Assembly (NCBI RefSeq): GCF_030463535.1
Contig: NC_132891.1
Span: 9,854,949 to 9,918,948, forward strand
From: Salminus brasiliensis
Lineage: Eukaryota > Chordata > Actinopteri > Characiformes > Bryconidae
Direction: 5' to 3'
Length of the DNA stretch: 64,000 nucleotides
Positions within the stretch are counted from its first letter, which is position 1. Every line of letters starts with the position of its first letter. The notes beneath the pieces are model-generated. The model made no database searches, was not told the DNA's origin, and saw only the letters and a program-made list of their open reading frames with translations. A program made the translations under genes and the position numbers. This document shows, in pieces, positions 1-11,134 of the stretch.

Positions 1-174
1 CAGGACTAGGCTTATGAAAACTGAACCTTAAGGAAACTGAACCCTAGTGCATTTCCTCAGGGCTGACTTGCTGTAATAATTAAAGAAAGTGTTTTAAATG
101 ATAGTCATAATGTGTCATGAATGTTCTGGAAAGATCTCACTGAATGGACTTTGTCTTCTTTTTTCTCTGTGCAG

Positions 175-731
175 GTATCGAATGCATGGTGGTCCTACCT
201 GACCCTCAAAGCTACTCTGAGCCTGTTTTCGGGACCTGTGTGTTCCTTTTCTCCTTTTTAATCCCGGTGGCTATCATTAGTTTGTGTTATGGCTTGATGG
301 TGCGCCGTCTGCGTTCCGTGCGTCTTCTCTCCGGCTCCAGGGAGAAGGACAGGAACCTGAGGAGGATCTCGCAGATGGTGCTGGCTGTGGTGGCTGCCTT
401 CGTGCTCTGCTGGATGCCTGTTCAGGTCCTGGCTCTGGTGCAGGCCTTGGGGAAGGTGGACCTGGGGGGCAGCGAAGTCGCTGTAGCAGCAATGCACTTC
501 TGCATCGCCCTGGGTTATGCCAACAGCAGTCTCAACCCAGTCCTGTACGCCTTCCTGGATGAAAATTTCAAGCGCTGCTTTCGCGAATTCTGCCTGCCAG
601 CCAACTCTGTTGTTGAACTGGAGGCACCTAGAAGGAAGTCGGTGAGGAAGGAGGTTGGATGTGAAGTAGACGGAGAGCAAGGAAATGGAGCAGCTCTTCA
701 AGCTGCTGGCATACCCAGGTGTGAGGAGTAG
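175..731 (+). CDS. oprl1: Nociceptin/orphanin FQ opioid receptor, last coding exon (5' part outside window)
   Basis: This exon encodes about 185 residues, from extracellular loop 2 to the C-terminus of a class A GPCR. The acceptor is a pyrimidine-rich tract ending in CAG at 172-174; the stop is TAG at 729-731. Visible are the loop-2 cysteine ([10 protein letters not shown]), TM5 ([13 protein letters not shown]), an intracellular loop 3 containing [16 protein letters not shown], which is near-invariant in opioid receptors, TM6 with CWMP, and TM7 with the NPVLY form of NPxxY followed by the helix-8 start [16 protein letters not shown]6 reads PVQV where mu, delta and kappa receptors have PIHI. 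VQV at this position is a known hallmark of the nociceptin receptor, and this is why I call oprl1 rather than another opioid receptor. The family couples to Gi/o and binds nociceptin at the neuronal plasma membrane. The tail after FCLPAN is divergent. Upstream exons (TM1-4) must lie before base 1. A 144-174 in-frame extension is intron. Confidence 0.93.
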
Positions 732-889
732 AACGTTTAACCTGATGCTGCTTTTTAAAAGTGCTTTGAAAGTACAGTTTGGCCAAAAATGTTCTTATCT
801 AAAGTGAACTTTAACCAGCCAAGACATGTTTGGTCTAGAGGTGTTTCTTTTGTTTCATTGCATGCTGAGGCAATGAGGCTAATGTAGCA

Positions 890-1215
890 ACTATCCATCT
901 ATTTATCCAGCCATCCATCTTCCTGGTCCTGTTTCTGGTCAGGGTCTCGCTGGGTCCATAGCCTACCCAGAAACACTTGGCGCAAGGCAGTATTAGCCCT
1001 TGGACAAGGAGCCAGTCCATCACAACACAACCATCCAGTCACTTATTCACACCTAGGAGCAATTTAACATGACCAATTCCCTTACCGTGTGTGTTTTGGG
1101 AGGTGGGAGAAAACCAGAGTATGGATGAAACCTGCACTGACACAGGGAAAACACACCACAGCGACCGGAACGAGGGTCAAACAGACACACTTACTACCTG
1201 CGGTGCCACAATACC
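890..1215 (-). repeat. Interspersed repeat, common fish type, reverse orientation
   Basis: The stretch contains GGAGGTGGGAGAAAACCAGAG, AATTTAACATGACCAATTCC and GGAGCCAGTCCATCACA. These closely resemble a very common fish repeat whose consensus reads like a gene-flank text (cards of the type 'ggagaaaaccggagtacc'). A related piece is seen at 17719-17930. The family name is not assigned. Its position in the oprl1 3' flank means it may be part of the transcript. Confidence 0.55.
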
Positions 1216-1552
1216 ACCTATGTAGCAACTAATGGAAACTTATAGTCACTAGTTTAAGCTAGACTGCATGACTTAATTTACAGGGTGCTGTTAAAGAGGA
1301 ATTTGACCATTTTTTCACATTTCCAGCACAATCGAATCACTAAAATGTAAACAGTAATTCTGAGGGGTTTGGTGGGAAATGCCCTGTTATACAGAAACCT
1401 ACTAAGTCAAGGTTGTTCACAATGGTGCCGAAAAGAGCCAGACGTCTTACGAGTGAATACTTCTAAAAGTACTTCTAATTCACAGAAAGCTTTTATTATT
1501 ATATAGTATTATTTTGAGACATTTGTTTAGTTCTGAGAACATTGTAAGGCAA

Positions 1553-1558
1553 AATAAA
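1553..1558 (+). promoter_or_regulatory. Candidate polyadenylation signal for oprl1
   Basis: AATAAA lies about 820 bases after the oprl1 stop, the first canonical hexamer I noticed downstream. The interval includes a repeat (about 890-1215), so a 3' UTR this long is plausible but unproven. Confidence 0.25.
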
Positions 1559-1627
1559 TCCATTTTTGTACCACAGTTCTGTTCTAATCCACATTACATA
1601 CATATTAAACCTCAGAAGAGACATATA

Positions 1628-2285
1628 CACTCTTAAAAACAGACACTATATTTATTTTTAGATAAATAAAAGTGCTTTAGATTGTTCTTTGAGCAATTCC
1701 ACAAAACAACCACTTTTGGTTTTATTAAGAACAATGTCTGTAACAGCATTGGTGAATAACCTTCATGTTAAGTGATGTTTTTTAGACCTTTAAAAGGTTC
1801 CTTCATGGCGCACTCATACAGCCATGGGAACAAAAATAATGTGACATCTGCTCATTTATTGTTTCATCTGAAGTCAAGGGTAATAAAAAGAGCTGATCCT
1901 GCATTTGCTGGAGTAACTGTCTCTACTGTCCACGAAAGAATTTCAACTAGTTTCTGGAGCACTGCTGTGAGGATTTGTTCGCAAGAGTCCACTACTCCAC
2001 AGCTCAGTGCTTGGTATTACTCAAAGTGCCAATAGTTTCATGTTTATCAGCTCCAGAGAATCCTATTCTACTAGCAGTACTGCTCTACCAGGACTAGATA
2101 AGCTGTGCGTGTGTGCATTTGCACATATGTGTCAGCAATAGGTGTAATCTAAAGTACCTGGAGGCATTCATTAGAGGTTAGGGGTGTCCACAAACATTTG
2201 GACATAGTATATATCAATATAAAGTGGTAAAGTGGTTAATTCTGTGGCATTGCTCAAAGAGCCTTTTGAAGCAGCGAGAGAGAAT
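1628..2285. mobile_element. CACTCTTAAAAA-end short DNA element interrupted by another repeat
   Basis: The left end CACTCTTAAAAACAGACACT at 1628 and the internal text CTTTAAAAGGTTCCTTCATG (about 1790) match the left and middle of the intact copy at 30223-30470. The right-hand text GTGGCATTGCTCAAAGAGCC (about 2245-2264) matches its right arm. Between the two halves sits a separate element (1848-2212), so this looks like a nested insertion. The match was judged by eye. Confidence 0.5.
1848..2212 (-). mobile_element. Tc1-like MITE family copy (reverse orientation), nested
   Basis: The right end GTGTCCACAAACATTTGGAC (2183-2202) is the reverse complement of the GTCCAAATGTTTGTGGACAC end seen in other copies. 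The left part TTGTTTCATCTGAAGTCAAG is a diverged form of the AGAAACAATGAATGAGCAGG end region. It is inserted inside the element at 1628-2285. Confidence 0.6.
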
Positions 2286-2711
2286 TATATTCCCATTCCC
2301 ATATGTTCCCATTATAACCACTGTACTGACATCTGAGCTGGTCAGTTACTAATCTGAATGATTTAGTTTACATTTGAACCACTGAATTATGCAGAACGCT
2401 TGAAACATCAGTGGACTTTCCCTTTAAATCTATTCCAAAAGACTTGTTTGTGTAGTTTCCAGCACTGTACACCATATACACTATCATGGGCATTTCTGAA
2501 CATATTGGGGCCCTAAGTACCATCCCACCTGGGGATCCTTCCAACCATTCTTTATTAAGAAAATGAAAAATGAATCAATAAATGCATGAATATGGGATTA
2601 TGGCTTGAATACTGCTTGAATACTGTTAGGATATTGACAAAAACATCACATAGCTAAAATAGCAGTTAAGTCTTGAGTTTTGTCCTTAATTTTTTTATAT
2701 TTGTTGATTGA

Positions 2712-3062
2712 ATCAGCCCCCCATACCCCCCCCCCCAAAGTTGGTACAGCCAGTGATTCCACTCGTTCATAGCTCCCCCTAGCACTAGCAACGCTCCCGA
2801 CACTAGTAGCATAAGGACTTAACACATGTCTCCACCGACACATGCAGAGTCAGCCACAGCCTTTTCATGGTCCTGCAAGCTAACAGACGTCTGTGCCTGC
2901 GATGAGAGTGATGAGAGGAGTGAGCGCCATCTACCCACCTGGTAAGAGGACAGCCAATTGTGCTCTCTCAGACTCCAGCTGTTAATGGCCAAACAGCATG
3001 CTCGGGATTCAAACTTGCGACACCTGGGCCATGGTGGCAGTGCATTAGGCCACTGAGCCTAA
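2712..3062 (-). repeat. SINE-like interspersed repeat, copy 1 of 3
   Basis: This copy shares CACTAGTAGCATAAGGACTT, CAATTGTGCTCTCTCAGACT and GGATTCAAACTTGCGACACC-type text with copies at 37150-37530 and 57600-57950, where related text appears in the other orientation. The GGATTCAAACTTGCGA stretch resembles a tRNA B-box region followed by a variable tail, typical of tRNA-derived SINEs. The family name is not assigned. A run of ten or more C lies at about 2727-2737. Confidence 0.5.
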
Positions 3063-4150
3063 TTTAACTGCATTTGAAGTGAGGGGTGAATTGTATAAAG
3101 TTGATTTCTTGGTCAAACTCTCACTGTACTGAATGTTCTGAATATTCACAGCCTCAAACTCATCTGTAAATAGAGATTACTGGGTAAATAGTCCTGGTAA
3201 TACCAGGGTAATTATAGCATTTGAGGTTTAGCAGACAAAAATAATGGTAAATTGCTTTGCCACTTGGGACAAAAGGGCTTATCTTGTTAATAGGCTTTTC
3301 TTTTTCGCTGATGAAAATGAGGCCTTTACGCATATTGTAATGTTGATGCCTGTTTAAGAACACAGCAAATATGTGCAAGCTTTATTTGCTCAATGTAACT
3401 CCAAGACTGAAGGCCTATCAGTATGCACTGTATGGTATTTATTGAATGCTGCCTTATAATCAGGCTACTATTAGTGCTGTGTTCATGTGGGCGCATATTC
3501 CTCAGTGGTGCGTATTAGCTTTGTCTGGAAACATACTCAATTGACTGTAGATGCTTATGATTGTCATTAAATGTCTGCATATGACATCTACTCTTTATTT
3601 TCGGTGTGCCGTGTGGTATGAAACCTGCTTTTGCTGCTCACTCCTTGCTCCACAGGGAACAGATCTGAGTGACAGGATACCTTTTCTTTGAGGCTTTTTC
3701 ATGTTTCTCTCTGACATAGTCAGCAGGAGTGGGAGGGAAGGGAGGAAAGCATACAAAACACCTTGCATTTCTAATTTTATTTGTCTGAGTCTGTGATAAA
3801 GATAAGGGTCCATTGCTTACAGTCTTTGGTATCCAGTCACATGACTTCATCATATGAATCCAATGAGAAAGTTGCCAAGCATGTCTTAGACATCTGTTTT
3901 CCTGTTCCCGGTATGAAGTGCCAGCCAGATGGTGTGCTGCTTTGACAAAGCTAATGTCCTGAATTTAGTTTCCAGTCTGGTCATGATGAATTGGCTTTCA
4001 TCTAACTTTTCATCCATTTCCACTTAATGTTGCTGCCATTGTGTGAAGTGCTCAACAGATCCACAGCCATGGGAGCTGAGTGTCATTTGTATTCGTTCCT
4101 TTTTGTATTTATATATTTGTGTGTGGTTTTATTCATTTGCTTCTACATTT
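3063..4150. other. Intergenic sequence without a recognised feature
   Basis: I see no splice-flanked conserved coding exon, RNA gene or clear repeat here. The open frames are short (under 75 codons) and look random. Confidence 0.6.
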
Positions 4151-4156
4151 ACATTG

Positions 4157-4425
4157 AGGTTGCATTAATGAATGTCTTAATCTACTACTAAGTTGCTGAG
4201 ACAGATGTGCAAATACACACACAGCTGTGGAGAATTATTACTAATAGAACAGTACTCTCTGGAGCAGATAAACATGAACCTATTACCATCTTGTTTAATG
4301 CCAGGTTAGGGCTAGAGGGATACAATTGAGCTCTGGTGCAGTGGGACTGTGTTCTCTGCAATGATGGTGGTGCTCCGTTCAACACTTTTGGGATGAGATG
4401 GGGAGTCACTGCACCATCACGTCTG
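4157..4425 (+). mobile_element. Tc1-like MITE family copy, truncated
   Basis: The internal consensus is present: GACAGATGTGCAAATACACA, CTGGAGCAGATAAACATGAA, ATGCCAGGTTAGGGCTAGAG, TCTCTGCAATGATGGTGGTG and TTTTGGGATGAGATGGGGAG. Both terminal inverted repeats are lost or too diverged to see. Confidence 0.6.
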
Positions 4426-5149
4426 GCTCTGAATAGTAAGAGTTATCGAGCTACCATTTAATAGAGTGCTCGTCAGTTTTCCACCTCCTGCACAGTCTTC
4501 ATTAGGCTTCAACACAGCTAACAGGAGGGCAGTTAACATGTCTGGAAGTGCTTCCAGCACAGACGAAAGGCTAGTTTAGTGTGGAAAGTCGTGGTATTTA
4601 GACGTGGAGTGGGATCTGTCAAGGCAGAGATGGAGTAGAGACCACCACATCCCAGCTCTGAATAGACATACTAAAGAAACTAGCACTTACTGAGCTTCAT
4701 TCTGGAGGAGAAGAATCTGGCAGATATAACTCCTCCCACTCAGTCCATGTAAACAGTAGCAACGTTACTGAGCGCCCTGAACACCACAACTAGCTCAGAG
4801 ACACAGCATCGATTTTTCTACAAACTACTCACTAAGTCACTAAGTGGTCTGTTTCTCAAGGTTTTTCACCAAACCTGGCTGAACTCCGGTTCAGTTTAAC
4901 TCTCGATTTATTGCCTCGTTAAAAATGATACATGATGAGCTGAGTTTTTCAGCTGGAGATCAGGACATTTGGACAACTTGATGGAGTGGAAACTCTGGTA
5001 AGTGTGTTTGGATGAAATATTAGTGTATTCACAAAAAGGGCAGTAGCCTCAGCCATTGATTACAACACAACAAGCAGGCATTTAATGCTACTATTTACAC
5101 TTCCACAATAATGAACGCAGAAGTGTGATAATGGTCTATAGCCCCATTT

Positions 5150-5222
5150 TTTTTAACACCCTTAATTTCAGAAGAAAAAGTAAATTAGCACGACCCAATA
5201 CTTTTGTCCATATAGTGTATAT
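5150..5222 (+). mobile_element. Tc1-like MITE family, 3' end fragment
   Basis: The text TTTTAACACCCTTAATTTCA is followed by CCCAATACTTTTGTCCATAT and AGTGTATA. This is the conserved right end of the family seen intact at 29268-29731. Confidence 0.65.
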
Positions 5223-5539
5223 CCTTCACTTGATGTAGTACTTCTACCATTTGTCCAATGCAGATACTATTAGTTCATTTAAAGCATAAAAGGACTTTTG
5301 CATCCATAAACTTTATCAACACCAACAACGCTAATACAAATTTTTACATATGCAAATTATAACTATAAATAAGGTTATCCTGTAAAACTTTACATTAGTC
5401 ATCAGTAAAACATTTGCCATAAACCTCACATGTCATAATGTCACATGTTTTCTGGTATTTCACTTCCTTAAATTAAATTAAAGCTTTTTTTAGTGACATA
5501 GGTGTGAAATCTCCTGTAATCAGAAGATTACAGCTACTC

Positions 5540-5915
5540 TGTAGGTCCAAAAGTATCCAGATGATCCCAATGGAAAATCATTGGCAATAGAATGGGATGC
5601 ACTGGAGGAGCTGCGCATGAGCCTAAGGTCACCACGCTCAATACCTTTTTAGAGGGGTATAAAGTACCCAGCAATGGCCTCTGGAGCTGGAACTGCGCTT
5701 CCTGGAAAGACTGAGCCCATCCAATACATTTGAGATGAGTTGGAGTGGTGTTGATCCAGAACTAAACAACCAGCATCAGTCGTGACCTCACTAATGCAAT
5801 CCAATCCTCACAGCAATGTTCCAACATCTATTGTAAAGCCTTGCCAGAAGAGAAGAGGCCATTACTGCAGCAAAGAGGAAGTCCCTATTAATTCTGCTGC
5901 TATCAGAAGGTATTG
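5540..5915 (+). mobile_element. Tc1-like MITE family, diverged copy
   Basis: The internal text matches the family: ATTGGCAATAGAATGGGATG, GGAGGAGCTGCGCATGAGCC, AGAGGGGTATAAAG, ATTTGAGATGAGTTGGAGTG and CTCACAGCAATGTTCCAACA. The termini are degraded. Confidence 0.55.
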
Positions 5916-6584
5916 GGTTGGTTGGGGTTTAATTGGCCTGAAGAAGCACATCTGCTTGTACCTAGACGATGTGAAGTAAGCTATTTAAGGCATTGTAAGG
6001 GTGGTTGTTTATGTGAATGAAACATTAACTGCACTGTACCACTGCTTCTCAACCTATGTCGCCCACCCCGCAGATAGTTATAGCCCAGTCATCCATGTGC
6101 AATGCAATCTGCAGGAGCCTGTTACTTACTCCTTAAACAAGGTGCAAGGTGACTACTTTTTGGTAAGGGGAGCTTTTATTATCCATAAAATAGACACAAG
6201 AATACAAGAATAGTGTACGCACAAAAAACTGAAATATAGAATTAATTATTTCATATGAATTTAATCTGAATATTTGAATCAGGAGGCAAAGACAAGTCGA
6301 TAATGTGTGAGTTGAGGTGGGATTCATTAAGTTAATAGTACACACATCAAGCGTTATTACTAGTGAAAGCTAGTTAGTTATTATTCAGAACTGAGTTAAT
6401 AAAAATGAACTATCCTGCTGCTACCTGTAAATGAAGCCAAACCCAGGGTCCATGAGATACTGAACAGTATGCAGGTAAGTCGTATAAAGCTTCAAGCTTC
6501 AAGGCTCTCTGCTGCTGATGAAATAAAGCTTGTTGGCATCAACTGCTGCAGACAAATCGATGGAAAAAGAACACAATGATGTGT

Positions 6585-6635
6585 GAGAGAGAGAGAGAGA
6601 AAGAGAGAGAGAGAAAGAGAGAGAGAGAAAGAGAG
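6585..6635 (+). repeat. (GA)n microsatellite with AAAG interruptions
   Basis: This is a purine-only run of GAGAGA units, broken three times by GAAAGA, about 50 bases long. Confidence 0.9.
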
Positions 6636-7032
6636 TTGGGGATGTATTGGACGATAAGAGGTGAAGTGCATTAGACAGAAATTGACTTAATGACCGTCTG
6701 AAGGAGGTACACCAGGACAACAGGACTTAATGAAATACACAACAGTCTCAAAATAGCATGCTTCGGTTTCCCCTTTGTAAACATGTCAATACATTTCTGT
6801 AAATGGTATGTAATTAGTGTAATTACTTACAAACGCTGACGTACTTGTAGAAAAAATGCTTTAGCATGCTTAGCACTAGTGTCATGCCTCAGTGAAACAC
6901 TATCAACATGATCTGGAGTTTTAACAGTTGTTTGCCTATAGTATCCGTATGCTGTGACCTGAGCTAGGCATTTTTAAGAGTGTTCAGTCAGATAATTGCG
7001 CAACATGTATAAGATACAGATGACAAAAACGT

Positions 7033-7490
7033 CAAGCTCCAAATGTTTCTGGACACCCCTTCTAATGAGTGTGTCCAGCCACTATAAATTAAAGCACCTA
7101 TTGCTTACACACAGAAACAGATTAGACAGGTGTAAAAATACACATAGACAGCGTCTAGTCCCTGTAGAGAAGTACTGCCTTTAGAATGGGATCATCTGGA
7201 GTAGGTAACCATGAACACATCGGCACCATACGTAATGCCAGGGGTTGGCTAAAGGGGTATAAAATCCTCCGTCATTGAGCTGTGGAGCAGTGGAACTGCG
7301 TTCTCTGCAATGATGGCTGGTGCTCCATCCAGTACTTTTGGGATGAGTTGGGTAGTTGGGGATGAGGTGGGATGGTGATCTTCCAATACCCTGACCTTAC
7401 TAACACTTGTTAAACTTTTTTGAATACCCTTGATTTTGGAAGAAGCAACAATGAGCAAGTGTCCCAATACTTTTCTCCATATATAGTCTA
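7033..7490 (+). mobile_element. Tc1-like MITE family copy, near full length
   Basis: The left end reads AGCTCCAAATGTTTCTGGAC and ACCCCTTCTAATGAGTG. The right end reads TGTCCCAATACTTTTCTCCA then TATATAGTCTA. Internal blocks (GGGTATAAAATCCTCC, TGTGGAGCAGTGGAACTGCG, TCTCTGCAATGATGGCTGGT) match the other copies. Length is about 458 bp, as in the copy at 29268-29731. It has no coding capacity. Confidence 0.7.
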
Positions 7491-8271
7491 AGTTCCACTG
7501 TAATGGACATTCATTAGCAGCGACTCTGTTTGAATTAATTTAGGGCTGAGGATCAGAGAACCTCTGATGCTGCATCATCGCCACTCTGTGGTTGGTCATG
7601 ATAGATGCAGCTTTTTTTAGGCTTAATTAATAATCAGCAGCACTTAGATCAGACAGAGTAATGCCATGAGGCCTATCACATAATGCGGCACAAGAGTCTT
7701 TCCTGCTCTTCTCTTCGTCTTCCCAGTGGACACTGTTATGTTCTTGTAACACAATGGTCATCAATTCTGGTCCTGAGGGGCCATAGTCCAGCACATTTTG
7801 AAGATTTTCCTGCTCTGACGCACTTTATTCAATTGATCAATTAGTTACCAGGTTTAGTAAGTATGCTTGAGCATGGGGATCATCAATTTATGCTGGACCA
7901 TAATTGGTGAGCCTTGCTCTATCACTCTTACAGAGAAGGCCTCCTCGGTTAAATATGGATGAGATACTGAGAGAGACACTTATTCCACAGTAGACAGTAA
8001 TATGCTGGTATAATTTGATCAAGCTGCTTTAATATCAACTTTCACTGCCAGCTTAAGCTTTCACTGAGCACAATCAGCCCAGAAGTGTGATTTCAATATG
8101 CGTACACTGTTCATAAACGTTCAAGGCCAGTTATAACAGTAATACAGATGGAATTGTACGTGAATCTAATGAACAGTCTGCTTCAGGGAGTGTGACATTA
8201 TTTGACTAATGCCAGTGATCATACTCTGCTATGTTACTCTGTGGTAAATATCATAAATGTATATAGAGGCT

Positions 8272-8714
8272 TTGCCCCCCTCTGCCCTCTATTCATCTCA
8301 GAAGGCTTTACACTAGATGTTGGAACATTGCTAGTATTTATCCACAAGAACTTTATGTGGTCAGGTACTGATGTTGGATGATCAGTTCTGGCATTCAATG
8401 GAGCTCCACCGCAGTACTGTGAGGATTTGATTGCATTTAGTGACATCAGTGTTAGTGAGGTCAGGATTTTGGATGATCACCACCCCACTCATCCCTAACT
8501 CCCCAGCTTAACCCAGCACCATCATTCCAGAGAACACAGTTCCGATGCTCCACAGCTCCACACTGGGAGGCTTTACACCCCTCTAGCCCACGTCTAGGTT
8601 CACTACAGAGACTAGAAGACTAGAAGTTGTGTCTGTGTCAGCAATGGGTGCAACTTAAAGGAGCTAAATACATTCACTAGAGGAAGTGTCCACAAACATT
8701 TGGACATATAGTCT
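8272..8714 (-). mobile_element. Tc1-like MITE family copy, reverse orientation
   Basis: The left part contains AAGGCTTTACACTAGATGTT and GGAACATTGCTAG, the reverse of the AACATCTAGT...TTCC block. The right part ends GTGTCCACAAACATTTGGAC then ATATAGTCTA. It is close to full length and non-coding. Confidence 0.65.
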
Positions 8715-9200
8715 ATCATGTTATTTATTAAAATTCAAATTTGCAAATCCTGGATTCACAAAACGGGCAGGGGGTCCCCAGGACCACTTCACAGCTTTTC
8801 ACAGCTGCAGCTCCAGTTAAATACTGCAGTTACTTCTAATTACAGCTAATGTGATCTGTTCCTGTGTTTCACCAATAGATGTCAGCACTAGTACACTGGT
8901 TCCTTGTTGCTAGCCTTCAGACTATGCAGCCAAAATTATGTTAAAGGCTAGACCAGTATTTCTCAAGCCTGGTCCCGGAGGCCCACTCCCCTGTGCTCCC
9001 AATAACACCTGATCCAACTAAACACTCATTAACAGCCCATTACTGAGTAAACGTGGGTGAGTGAAAGAAGGAGAGGCACTAAAATAGGGCATGTGTGGAA
9101 TATGGAGAAGCACCGGATGATCTTAAAGCAACGTTATGTAGCATTTTTACCATAAAATGTTCTTGCTGTCAATGTCATATGTGTGCATCTGTTCACACAG

Positions 9201-9425
9201 TAGCAGTTGGTGTAGCATAGTGGGTAGGAACATCGAGCACCTTCCGACAGCAGACAACTGGGGTTCAACTGCCTGGCCAGGCAAGCACACCACACTACAC
9301 CAATAAGAGTCTTTGGACAAGATTCTTAACACTAACTACACCTACCTGTGTAACCCTTTATATATTTATATTGTTCTAGATAATAGTGCCAACCAAAGTG
9401 CTGTAAACGTAGTCAAAGTCAATAA
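9201..9425 (+). mobile_element. tRNA-derived SINE-like element
   Basis: The head AGTTGGTGTAGCATAGTGGG resembles an RNA polymerase III A-box. GGGGTTCAACTGC follows about 50 bases later as a B-box. Next come ACTACACCAATAAGAGTC and a tail resembling AAGTGCTGTAAACGTAG. A shorter relative with the same head lies at 39908-40045. Confidence 0.5.
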
Positions 9426-10649
9426 AGGACTTGTCAATGGGTGGTCCTTAAAAATGGACCTCAAATGATTATATATGAGATGTGTGAGGGTCTTTTTAAC
9501 GTTTAAAGAACCTCTACATAATATTCTATAGGGCATTACTTAAGGGGTTGTCCTAGAGCTGCATGTCTAAGGAAAGGGCCGTTTGTTTTTATGAGTGTGT
9601 GTTCTGGGACGAGTCGATGTGGGAGGAGGGTAAAAGAGAAGGGATTTTCCTCTGTTTAAAAAAATGACAAAACTCACCCCCCTCGTAAAACTGCCCCCGC
9701 AGGATTAATGGCCTTATGTGATAGCCCTTAATCGTATAAAGCCGTCTGCAGTTTACATAGTAAAGGACCACACAGACAGCACGCACACCCACAACCTGGA
9801 CGTTTGACCCCACCGTTGGAGTGCCCGGTGTGTCAAACCGATACATAGCTGGTGCTGATCAATGCAATAAGGCGTGCATTATGGAATCGTTTAAACTGTA
9901 ATAACCAGGGGGCGCCATTCCTCAAAAAAGACACGGGGACAAAGAGCGATGGAGCTGCACGTTCAGTCGCTGCCAAAGCATCAATCACCACCCCTCCCTT
10001 CTTTCCTCGTCCTATCATTTCCGTGGCCCTGCATCGCCAGTAATGCATGGCTTTAGCAGAAATGGAGCCTCCACCTTGATGCTCTGGCTGTGCTTTGATT
10101 GACTACAGTGTGATGGCCTTGGTTCTAGGAGAGGTATTCACTTTCCTGGAGTCCACGATGGTGTGCAGAGCAGAGCAGAGTGCGTGGTACCAGAACCAGG
10201 AGGACCAACACTGCAGCAGATTCACGCCTCAGTCCTGGAAATCATCTCAGAGAGCTGCAGCTGACTGCCTTGCTAGCCAGTTAGCACACCTTATAGCCTA
10301 CACAGGCAGGGCCCTGCAGCATTACGCATAGCGGGCTACTGTGATACACCTGCAGGCATCTCAGCAACCTCCTTCATGATGATGATGCTGGAGCATCCCT
10401 AGCTCTGACAAGACCATTGACCAGAGTCAGGATGCTTAGCAAGGAATAATGACCACCCCTCCCCACCCCTCTCCTCCTCCTCCTCCTCCGCCCCACCTCC
10501 ATATCTGTACACACAGACACACAACCCCCTCCCCCTGCTCTCTGCTCCATCCCTCCATCCCCTGCCTGCCTCCCTCCCTCCCTTCCTCTCTCTCCCATCC
10601 CTCTTTTTCCTACTCTCATTTTTTCCTCCCCTGCCCCACTACAACAAAC
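9426..10649. promoter_or_regulatory. xkr7 upstream region, probable promoter and 5' UTR
   Basis: The stretch before the xkr7 start is free of the common repeats. From about 10450 it becomes a strongly pyrimidine-rich strand (CCT/CTC-rich) that runs to the initiator ATG at 10650. No TATA box stands out. This is consistent with a CpG/GC-type neuronal promoter, but the transcription start cannot be read from sequence. Confidence 0.3.
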
Positions 10650-11134
10650 ATGGCCGCGAAATCGGACGGCATCGCCGCCGTGTCCGTGCTGGCCGAGAGT
10701 CCGGCGCCGAAGTCCGCGGTCAAGCGCTACTCGTTGCCGGACTGCTGCTGGACTCTCGCAGCCCTGCTCGTCTTCTTCTCGGACGGCGCCTCGGACCTGT
10801 GGCTGGCCGCCGACTACTACCTCAGGCGGGACTACTGGTGGTTCGCGCTTACGCTCGCCTTCGTCGTCGTGCCCTCCGTGGTGGTGCAGGTGCTCAGCTT
10901 CCGCTGGTTTGCCTACGACTACGCAGAGGACGAGGCCGGCGGGGGCGGCGCGGCAGCGGCGGCGGCGGTGGTGGCCGCGGCCGGCGCCGAGAGCCACCTC
11001 CTGGGCGTCAAGGGCGGCGAACTGCGCGGGGTTGGAGCCAGGAGCGGCGGCGGCGGAGGAAGGACGTGCTGCAGAGTCTGCGTGTGGCTTTTCCAGAGCC
11101 TGGTGCACATCCTGCAGCTGGCACAAGTCTGGAG
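10650..11134 (+). CDS. xkr7: xkr7 coding exon 1
   Basis: It starts ATGGCCGCGAAATCGGAC and ends at CTGGAG before the donor GTAAGG (11135). It contributes 161 codons plus 2 nt. It is GC-rich and CpG-dense compared with all surrounding DNA. Residues [17 protein letters not shown] close the exon, as in the mammalian gene. Confidence 0.95.

Noticed and set aside
258..701. 147-codon minus-strand frame and other frames over the first exon
   Set aside because: They are shadows of the oprl1 exon.
9201..9425. A- and B-box-like motifs suggesting a tRNA gene
   Set aside because: No cloverleaf can be drawn; the relative at 39908 and the tail favour a SINE-like element.
10374..11126. 250-codon minus-strand frame
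   Set aside because: It is antisense to xkr7 exon 1 and its upstream region. Its residues are the low-complexity shadow of a GC-rich exon.
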